From assembly GCA_038998365.1 (NCBI GenBank), contig JAVZHJ010000019.1, positions 1 to 13,727 on the forward strand: a stretch of DNA of 13,727 nucleotides, written 5' to 3'. Of the stretch, positions 5,090-13,500 are shown in pieces; position 1 is the stretch's first letter, and every line of letters starts with the position of its first letter. Under the pieces are notes generated by a model. That model was not told where the DNA came from. It was given only the letters and a program-made list of their open reading frames with translations, and ran no database searches. The stretch comes from JAVZGQ01 sp038998365. GTDB lineage: Archaea; Aenigmatarchaeota; Aenigmatarchaeia; CG10238-14; SCSR01. Position numbers and translations under genes: made by a program.

Positions 5090-6294
5090 CAGCAAATGCT
5101 TTTCTTGTAGCTTATTCCTCTGCAGTAGCCTGAGCAGCATTGCTCGTTTGAGGTGCAAGGGCTAAACCTTGGCAAGCATGGTAGGGTTGTTGTTGTGGTG
5201 GTTGGTGGTGGTGTCAAAACATAATTGAAAGCGGCATAAGCGTCAACTCTTCCATAACCATAATATTTGTCCCAGCCAACTGAGCCCAAGTCTTTTGCAG
5301 TTTTGTACAAAGCTTCTTTTATTTGGCTATCAGTTAAAGCAGGATTTGCTTGCAATAACAAAGCAATAACAGCTGAAACATGAGGAGTTGCCATGCTGGT
5401 GCCAGACCAAGAAGCATAGTTGTTGTTTGGCAAAGTTGAATAAATGCTTACGCCTGGAGCAACTATATCTAAAGCTAAACCTGAGCCAGACCAGCTTGCT
5501 CTTACATCATTTTTGTCAACAGCACCAACTGCTATAGCCTTGGAAGCACATGCTGGCGAAGCAACTATTCCTCCTGTATTACCAGCAGCTGCAACTACAG
5601 TTACGCCATGATCAACGGCCCAATTCACTTTTTTAGCCAAATAATCAGAATCACAGTTTGCTCTTGTAGTGCCACCTCCACCCAAGCTTATGCTTATCAC
5701 CTTAGCTATTTTGTTGTTAACAACATATTCTATTGCTGCAGCAATGTCGCTGCTGTAGCAAGAGCCAGAAGAATCACAAACTTTTGCTGCCCAAATCAAA
5801 GCATCTGGCGCAACTCCCTTTGCTTGCTCATTCACACTATTAGCGGTTATTATTCCAGCAACATGCGTACCATGATCATTGTCATCTTGATAGCTTGAAG
5901 TGTAAGAAACAAAACTTTTGCCACCGGCTATACTGTCAAAAAGCGCTGGATGGTTTAAATCAACACCCGTGTCCAAAATTGCAACAGTTATTCCTGAGCC
6001 TGTGTAGCCTTTCTCCCAAACTTTGTCTGCTCCTATTTGTTTATCGGCATCAATATCCATGATGTGATAGATTTGATCTTCTTCAACTGGAACAAATTTT
6101 CTCATGAATTCAACAGAAGCTTCGGAGCATTCTACTGCTGTGGCATCATTTAGCTCATGTAAAATCTTGCAGCCGTGCAAAATTGGGATGAATCTTAAGT
6201 TTGTCCTGGCTATGAACCTTGATCTTGGCGATTGGGCTGAAGCTATTATCGGCAAAATTAAAGTCAAGAGTAGTAAAGCTAGAAGCTTCTTCAT
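5086..6294 (-). CDS. Secreted subtilisin-like serine protease (S8) with C-terminal knottin-like tail
   Basis: A 402-residue secreted peptidase. Residues 1-20 are a signal peptide (MKK, hydrophobic core, ASA cleavage site). Residues about 22-82 are a propeptide like inhibitor family I9. The S8 catalytic domain spans about 83-360, with triad D108 (ILDTG), H141 (DHGTHVAG) and S300 (GTSMATPH), and oxyanion N239 (AAGN). All key residues are intact. Residues 361-372 are a Pro/Thr linker. The last 30 residues hold six cysteines (C373, C380, C386, C387, C391, C401) spaced 6-5-0-3-9, as in knottins. There is no C-terminal membrane helix, so the enzyme is released or held through the tail. A TTTTAATA box is centred 27 nt before the ATG, suggesting a leaderless transcript. 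The neighbouring surface proteins are possible substrates or partners; this is inferred from position only. Confidence 0.95.
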   Translation of the reverse strand: MKKLLALLLLTLILPIIASAQSPRSRFIARTNLRFIPILHGCKILHELNDATAVECSEASVEFMRKFVPVEEDQIYHIMDIDADKQIGADKVWEKGYTGSGITVAILDTGVDLNHPALFDSIAGGKSFVSYTSSYQDDNDHGTHVAGIITANSVNEQAKGVAPDALIWAAKVCDSSGSCYSSDIAAAIEYVVNNKIAKVISISLGGGGTTRANCDSDYLAKKVNWAVDHGVTVVAAAGNTGGIVASPACASKAIAVGAVDKNDVRASWSGSGLALDIVAPGVSIYSTLPNNNYASWSGTSMATPHVSAVIALLLQANPALTDSQIKEALYKTAKDLGSVGWDKYYGYGRVDAYAAFNYVLTPPPTTTTTTLPCLPRFSPCTSNEQCCSGYCRGISYKKSICW

Positions 6295-6317
6295 AAATTT
6301 ATTTTATTTTCTAAAAG

Positions 6318-6325
6318 TATTAAAA
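6318..6325 (-). promoter_or_regulatory. TATA box of the subtilisin gene
   Basis: The minus strand reads TTTTAATA, centred about 27 nt before the ATG at 6294. It sits within the 33-bp gap after the beta-helix gene. The protease (and the coupled small membrane protein) can therefore be transcribed separately from the genes upstream. Confidence 0.5.
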
Positions 6326-6327
6326 GA

Positions 6328-7467
6328 TTAAAAAGAGCTTTTCTTGAAAAGTATGCGAAGGATTAGCAATGAAATGAAAGTAGCTACGAATAAAAATGTC
6401 AAAATTTGGTAAACAACATCACTTGAAATTGCTGTAACTAAGCCTGTGATCGCATCTCCCAAAGTTGCTCTTTGCGAAATTTCTTGAAGAGTTGTTGTGG
6501 TTTGTTGTGTGGTTGTTTCAAGCTGAGTTGTGGTGGTTTGTTGTGTTTGCTGAGGCTGAGTTGTGGTGGTTGTGGAAGTTGTTGTGCTAGTTGTTGTTTC
6601 GACTCTTGGCAGAAAAATTGGTGTGCGCCGAGAAGGAATTGTAGTGGTGGTTGGTGGTGAAAACACACATTCATTGCTACATGGCAAATAGTCCACATTG
6701 TCTTCATTCAAAAAATAATTTTCATCACAAAAACAATTCAAATCTTCATCTTTACAAACATCGGAAAAGCCTTGATTGTTTGGGCTAGCCCAATAGTTGC
6801 CACCTATCTCTATCCCTCCTGGGAAAATTCTTTTACCCACTTCTGAGCTTGTGTTCCAGTAGTTTAAAAAAACTGTGCCACTGAAGTGAAAATTTTTCGT
6901 GTTGTTTAGCAAGTTGTTGTAAATTTTGTTTAAGCCTGAGCTTACCAAATGAATTCCAATATCTGTTGAAAATTTAATTATGTTGTTTGAAATTGTGTTG
7001 TTTGAACTTGAGCCGATGTAAATGGCATTCGCGTTGCTTGTGAAGTTGGAGTTTTTTATAAGGTTGCCTCGAGTTAAAAACAAATGAACAGCTTTTTGAT
7101 TGTTTTCAAAAACACAGTTTGCTATAATGTTGCTACTTGCTCTTTCGAGCTTTATCCCAAAATCCCAGTTTGTTATGAAACAATTCTTTATTGTTATGTT
7201 TGCTTCTGTGTAGGAGGGGAAAGAAACGTAAATTGCGTAAGAGCTTGGAAAGCCTTTTCCTTGGATTGAATGGCCTTGACAGTCTAAAGTTATGTTGCTT
7301 GCTGTTATGTTGAAACAAATGCTTGAGCTGGAGTTTATGTCAGCGATTAAAAAATATTCTCCCTCTTGATCCAAGAGAGAGCAAGAACTTATTTCTAGAG
7401 CTTTTGAAATTTGGGGCAAGATCAGAAAGAAGAAGATAAAAGCCAATTTAATTTTGATTTTGGACAT
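6328..7467 (-). CDS. NosD-like parallel beta-helix surface protein with C-terminal membrane anchor
   Basis: A 379-residue exported protein. Residues 1-23 are a signal peptide (lysine-rich start, then IFFFLILPQISKA). Residues about 45-225 are a right-handed beta-helix of the NosD/PbH1 type, with rungs such as NITLDCQGHSIQG, NITIKNCFITNWDFGIKL, NIIANCVFENNQKAVHL, LIKNSNFTSNANAIYI and NTISNNIIKFSTDIGIHL. A typical end cap follows (GGNYWASPNNQGFSDVC, DYLPC; about 223-263) with several cysteines. Residues 271-330 are a Thr/Gln/Pro-rich stalk. Residues 341-373 hold the TGLVT motif and a membrane helix, with a short basic tail (LFKKSSF). Many N-x-S/T sequons suggest glycosylation. Beta-helices of this type often bind carbohydrate; that role is inferred here. 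A TTTAAATA box lies about 33 nt before the ATG. Confidence 0.88.
   Translation of the reverse strand: MSKIKIKLAFIFFFLILPQISKALEISSCSLLDQEGEYFLIADINSSSSICFNITASNITLDCQGHSIQGKGFPSSYAIYVSFPSYTEANITIKNCFITNWDFGIKLERASSNIIANCVFENNQKAVHLFLTRGNLIKNSNFTSNANAIYIGSSSNNTISNNIIKFSTDIGIHLVSSGLNKIYNNLLNNTKNFHFSGTVFLNYWNTSSEVGKRIFPGGIEIGGNYWASPNNQGFSDVCKDEDLNCFCDENYFLNEDNVDYLPCSNECVFSPPTTTTIPSRRTPIFLPRVETTTSTTTSTTTTTQPQQTQQTTTTQLETTTQQTTTTLQEISQRATLGDAITGLVTAISSDVVYQILTFLFVATFISLLILRILFKKSSF
6478..6657 (-). repeat. Thr-rich stalk coding repeat of the beta-helix protein
   Basis: Low-complexity DNA built from ACAACC/ACAACA-type units encodes about 60 residues of Thr, Gln, Pro and Ser. It separates the beta-helix from the membrane anchor. 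Comparable linkers occur in the protease (5179-5214) and the giant protein (about 7700-7900). Such stretches are usually O-glycosylated spacers and are prone to length change. Confidence 0.75.
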
Positions 7468-7495
7468 TCAACCCTAATTTTAATTTTTTTGTGGT

Positions 7496-7503
7496 TATTT
7501 AAA
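7496..7503 (-). promoter_or_regulatory. TATA box of the beta-helix protein gene
   Basis: The minus strand reads TTTAAATA, the same box as at the ATPase gene. It lies about 33 nt before the ATG at 7467, so the transcript would have a leader of only a few bases. It falls in the 72-bp gap after the giant gene. Confidence 0.55.
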
Positions 7504-7511
7504 TTTTAGAG

Positions 7512-7517
7512 AAAAAA
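7512..7517 (-). terminator. Possible T-run terminator of the giant surface-protein gene
   Basis: About 22 nt after the TGA stop the minus strand reads CCTATTTTTTCTC. Archaeal RNA polymerase often stops on such T-runs without a hairpin. A nearer TTTTT run lies at 7535-7539. Evidence is composition only. Confidence 0.35.
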
Positions 7518-7539
7518 TAGGTAAAGTTAGTGGAAAAAT

Positions 7540-10500
7540 TCATCTCTTTTTCTTTCTTCTTACCTTGAATGTTGCCTGACCTTTTTTGCTTCTAAGTCTA
7601 TGCCTGAAGATGAAAAGAAGAAGAGCTATTACTACCAATGCTATTAGCAATTGGTACGTCACATTCTCTGCTACTAAGGTTATCAAGCCTGTGAAAGTAA
7701 AGCCTTCTGGCAAAGTTGTGGTGGTTGTTTCTTCTGGTACTACTTCAGGTTGAGTAGTTGTTGTAATCTCTTGTGTTGGTTGAGCTGACTGGATTGTGGT
7801 GGTTGGAGCAGGTTGGATTGTGGTTGTCGGCTGAGGCAAAATAAATCCTCCTATCCCTCCACCTCCACCTCCTGTGCGTACGGTTGTTGTAGTGGTTGGA
7901 TTTTTGCATGTCACATCAACTTCACAACTTCTGTTAACTGTTGTTGAGCCAACTAGACCAGAATTTTCATTTCCTTCTGGCTGAGCTTTGTCAACAGCTG
8001 TGACGTTAAAGGTGTAATTTCCATCTGACAAATCATAAATTTCATAGCTTGTTTGGTTTGTGCTGTCTGACAAAATTAACTCGCCAGTTGAATTGTAAAC
8101 GTAAATGTTATAGTGGTCTAAACCACTTAGATTGTCGCTAGCCACAGGCCAGCTTAGAGTAACATTACCATCTTTGTCGTATGGACTATAACTTACAGTA
8201 AGCTTTGACCCACTGGGCCATGTTGGAGGTGTTCTATCAATCATAAACTCTACTGATGGGTCTATACAATGATCTAAATTATCACAAGCTGTTATGGACA
8301 AGCTGTATTTTACTCCCTCTTCCAAGCTTGTGATGTTAACTGTGTAATTGTAGAATGGTTTGTTAGAGTTGTCCAAGATGTCGCTGATATCATTAACATC
8401 CCAGCACCAGAAGAGTATGCACTCTTTATGGGTTATGTTGAAATAGACTTTTGAATCGTCAACGCCTGAAAGTTCATCCACGACTGAAACATTTATTGGC
8501 AACACCGTGGAGTAATAAGCTGGAACTGGTTGGAATATTGTCTTCGTTGGTGGAGTGTTGTCAATTCTTATGTTGACACTAGCACTAACAGTCTTGTCGT
8601 TTATCGTTATAATTGTTATCGTTAGTTTTTTAGTTCCTTCAGATATCCCAACAGGAATTCTTATGTCGCCTTTGCATTGATTGCCTTCAGGTGTTAGTGT
8701 GTGTTCAGCTGAGAGTCCTGACACGTCTACTGAGCATGATTTGACTGCACTGAACTTGCTTGAGTCTACTGTTGCCACAACATCATAAATCCATTGACCT
8801 GCCTCATACCAAACTGAACCATCTATGCCTGTTATTTCTGACACTTTTGCGTTATCTATTCCTATGAAGTCTTCATACTTTGCATAGTCTTTGTTATCCG
8901 CAGCATCGTAAGCTACAACCCATAATTCAGCATGAGCTTCGTAGAATGTGTCGTTTACTGTGACGAAGCCTGCACACTTCCTAATGTTGCCATCGTATTC
9001 TAACTTACCTTGTAGATAGCCAACTTTGCCTGCATTATCAACAATCTTCACGTAGCAGTAAGGTATTTCGCATACCTCTTTGTACTCAGAAGTAAGGCTA
9101 TTGTCTCTTAACTCAGCATCTACATAGAAAGTATCGCCGTAGCCAATCCATAGCTTTCCTATGAAGACATCGTATACTGATGGGTTAGTATTGTCAAGGT
9201 TGACAAAAGCTCCGTTGTCTAAGAATGCTTTGTTTCCTAAGTGGTCTACTGCTTCCACATCAATGTAATAAGTTCCTTCTTGTAAGCCCCAGCAAGGTGG
9301 TGTCCAATTGCCCTCATACAATCCTGTCTCAGGATTGTAAACCAAATCTATTTGATATTTATAAGTGCTTACACAACCTTTATGGATTGTGATGTTTACC
9401 TTTTTCACACCAACTTTCTCATCACTAACATTAGCATAAATCTTCACGGTCTTACCACATCGTACAGCACAATCGCTAACCCAAACTTTTATTTCTGGTG
9501 GTTTGTTGTCCACGTTATCAATTTCAGATTTCATTTGCTCTTCATTGCCTAAAGCATCTATGCAGTAGTATTCAACTATGTGCTTGCAATCTTCTGGTAT
9601 CTTGAAAGTTACTTTGTCGCCTTCCACCATAGTGAATTCTGGGGGCTCTGTTTCATCAAGGTAGTATCTGTAGTAGATTTTGACTTGGTCTACTGGATGT
9701 GGTTGTTGGTCTGAACAGCTCAAAGTTATTTCTGTGTCGCTTGTTATGTACAAGCAATTTTCTCCGCATGGATATTGTGGTTTACCAACTGTTTTAGTTG
9801 TTTCTGGTGGTTTAGTATCAACTACATCAATTTCAACATGATCTTGCTCTTTGTTGCCTAGAGCATCAACACAGTACCAAGTTAATTTGTGGAATGAGTC
9901 TTGAGAGTACTTTATGCTCACAAAATTAGAATTTTCTTGCCATTGACCTTCCTGCCATGGGTCATTCCAGTTTTCTTTCCAGTCTATCTTGTAATAGATT
10001 TTGACTTTATTAACTGGATGTGGATCTTGATCTGAACATGTTAGATTAATTTCTGTTTGTTGTGTAACATACCAGTCACAAATCTCTTCTGTACATTCAA
10101 CCTTTGGTTCGCCTATTGTTTTGTCTGAAATTGGCGCCTTGTTGTCAACATAAACACATTGTCTCTTTATTTGCTCAGCCTTATCAACATTATCAACAGA
10201 ATAATATTCTATCAAGTGACAAGAGTCGTCCTTAATTGTGAATGGTTCAGTGTAGGTTAGCCATGTGCCAGAGCCAACTGCCTCTTCACAAGCTGCTTGG
10301 CTTACACAAAAGTCATCGCTAACAAGAGTTACCCTGTAGTATGTTGCCTTTATTCCTGATTTGTGCGGGCCTGTATCTTCAACTGTTAGAGTTATTGGTG
10401 TTTGTGAAGTAATCCATTTTGGATAGCCACCATCTGTTGTGATAAGTGGTGTACCGTAGGTCTTAGTGGTAGTTGGTGGTGTTTTATCTACAATGAATGT

Positions 10501-13500
10501 TTCTAAATCAGTTACTGAATTGCCTAGAGCATCTCTACATGTGATTGTTAGGACATGTATAGATTCTTCTGGGAAGGTTATGTTGAATGGTGGGGTTATT
10601 CCTGTTTGACCTTGTCCTTGTTTCTCACCGTCAGTTACTGTATAATCCCAGTCACATGTTACATGATTTACTGGGTGAGGTTCTGGGTCTGTTGCTTCTA
10701 CATGAATGGTTGTTGAGCCGTCTATGTAGCATTCATCAATCAAACCAATTTTTGCAACTGCAAATTCGGAGCAGCCATCTTTTTCTGCGTAAAATATAAT
10801 TTTGTCGACAACAATAGGCATCATATAACTTTTACTCCAAATGCCGTTCCCTCCTGTCTGAACACCAACAGGATCTTCACTACCAACTAAGTTTTCATTC
10901 AAGTAATAACGGATATGAGCCTTTTCTCCACCATTGCATTCTCCTGCATACAAGCTTCTCAATTCAATATAATCGATTGCATATGCTCTATCAAATGTTA
11001 TTTCGATTTTCTCTGGGTCGTCTACCTCGTCAATCTCACCTGGGTATACGCCTAAACCTCTCGTACCTCTGTGAGTTAAGTTTCCTAGACCACCATTCTT
11101 AAAACCTGTTACTGCTCCGTGGCCAGAAAGAATGCTGAGGGTTGATTTACCAAGATTTACAACATTATCTGTTGTAGATAATCCTGTAGTATTATCAACA
11201 CCTTCAAAATTATCTGTGTGAAGGAAGCTTACTTGGCTTGCTTCTGGTGGACAATTACCATAACTTGATCCTATAATCGTTTTAGTTATAATTGGCGGTT
11301 TGGTATCAACAACATCATATTCTGTGTGTAATTGCTCTTTGTTGCCTAGTTCGTCAACACAGTACCATTTAAGTATATGAGCCGAATCTTGGGTCTTTGT
11401 TATAGTTACTTGCTCGCTGTTTACTATCGTCCATTCAGGCTCTTGTTGCCCAACAACCCAGTCTTTGTAGTAGATTTTAACATGATTTACCGGATGAGGT
11501 TGCTGGTCTGAACAGCTCAAGGTTATTGGGGTTTGCTGTGTTATGAAATAGCATCCATCTGTTGGATTAGGCAAGCCGGAATAGTAGGCTGATTGTTCAG
11601 ATTGGGTACATTCATGCTTAGGCTCACCTATTGATTTAGTTGAAACCGGTGGTTTGGTGTCGACTATGTCTAGTTCAACATGCTCTTGCTCTTTGTTGCC
11701 TAGAGCATCAACACAGTACCAAGTAAGTCTATGGAATGATTCATAATTTGGTAAATCTTCGTAATAGAATTTAATATAATTGCCAACAGTTTCTTCTTTT
11801 ACAGTTTGCCAATTATCTTCCCAACTCATCTTCCACTCAATCTTATAGTGAATCTTCACATCATCTACTGGATGAGGCTGTTGATCAGAGCAAGAAAGTT
11901 CTATTGGTGTTTCGTCCGTCATAAACCAACAATCATTAATTCCGTATTGTAACTTTTCCTCTTCCGTACACTCATATTTTGGAGTTCCTAAGGTCTTCTG
12001 AGAAACAGGTGGTGTGTTTTCTACAAATACACATTGAGCTTTTATTTGTTCCCTGTTTCCGAGCAAGTCAACACTGTAATATTCTATCATGTGACATGAC
12101 TGCTCAGTTTTGTAGAAAGGCCCTGTGTATTCATTCCATCCTTCGCTTTCATAGCTGTGAATAGGTTGACAGTAGGTATTTGGATCAGAACAATAACTAT
12201 CATCAACAACAGTATTTCTCCAATATATTTTATCTACACCAACAGCGCATATTTCACCTCCGTCTGTTGCAGTCAGTGTTATCGGTGTGCTCGAGTTTAT
12301 CCACTTCGGATAACCGCCTTGTCCTTCGACTAATGGTTGACCATAAGTCTTTGCAGTTGTTGGTGGTACAGAATCAACATAATCATATTCTACATAAGGT
12401 CCTGCCAAATTGCCAAGAATATCAACACACTTGTACTCTAAAGTATGAAGAGAATCTTCAGTAAAGTGGAAAGGTCCGGTGTATGTTATCCAATCTGTGT
12501 ATTCACCATCATCTACTTTGTATCTGTAATAAATTGTTACGTGGTCCGATGGATGTGGCGAATCATCAACACAGTTCAATGTTATCATCGTATTCTGTGT
12601 TATGTACCATTCACCTGTTCCTACTGGTATCTTAGGATCACCTATTTCCTTTGTCAAAATTGGTGGCTTGTTGTCAACGATATCCAACTCGTAATGAGGA
12701 GCTTCTTCCTGGCCACAAGCATCAACTGCCCAGTATTTAACCAGATGGTAAGAACCTTTGACGAGATTGATGGTTATATTTTCATTTGGCTCTCCAATTC
12801 CTGCTTGATCAGGCGTCTCAAGCGTCCATTCATCTTCTGGATTAACTTTGTACCAAACTAGGTAGTGAATTCTTGTGTTGCCAGCATGCTCTCCTGTTTG
12901 TTGTGGGTCAGGATCTTCAGCATGTAAAACTATTTGAGTTCCTGGCTTCACGAATTGGCAACCATCTGTTAGCTGAATTCCTTGCGGCAAGTTTGCTTCA
13001 TTTATTTCTTCTTGTGTACATTCGTGTGAAATTCCTCCTGCTGAATTTAAAGTTTTGGTTGTTTGTGGTGGTAAAGTGTCTTTGATAAATGAAATATTCT
13101 GTCCACACTCAATCATTTTACCCCAATTCTCTACTATATCCTTACCTCTAAGGTTTATGTAATGTGTTCCGTCTGAAAGATTAGTTATATTTACTTCAGC
13201 CCCTATTATAGAGCAAATCAAACCATTGAATGTAAAATTGTAAAGTGTATTCATCCAATTTCCAGACCAAGGAGCTGGTATACCAGAACTAAAATTCCAA
13301 TCGATAAAGTATTCACCCCCCTGTATTGGTGATTCATCATCACAAACTGTTGCATTAAGCCATGGGTTGTTTCCACAAACCAGGTATTCTCTTGGATTAG
13401 GAACATTATCAAGGTAGATGTTGTAAGGACATTCTGGAGGTTCTATATCTGTTTCGAAATAAACACATGCACAATTGCCCCAATTGCCTTCTACATCCTT

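Noticed and set aside
6472..6660. Cysteine-rich open frame on the plus strand resembling a small toxin or metallothionein
   Set aside because: It is the exact antisense of the Thr-rich stalk of the beta-helix protein. ACA/ACC-type Thr and CAA Gln codons read backwards give Cys, Gly and Leu codons, so the cysteines are an artefact.
7543..7700. PGF-CTERM or LPXTG-type sorting signal at the end of the giant protein
   Set aside because: No PGF or LPXTG sequence precedes the membrane helix. The shared TGL(I/V)T motif is reported instead as a separate observation.
9496..12660. CRISPR-like repeat array
   Set aside because: The repeats are 300-360 bp, in frame, diverged and protein-coding. No short repeat with regular unique spacers was seen anywhere in the window.
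12445..12861. Plus-strand open frame of 138 codons with hydrophobic, Cys-rich residues
   Set aside because: It is antisense to the clearly conserved Ig-like modules R0-R1. Its length follows from the lack of reverse-strand stops in that composition.
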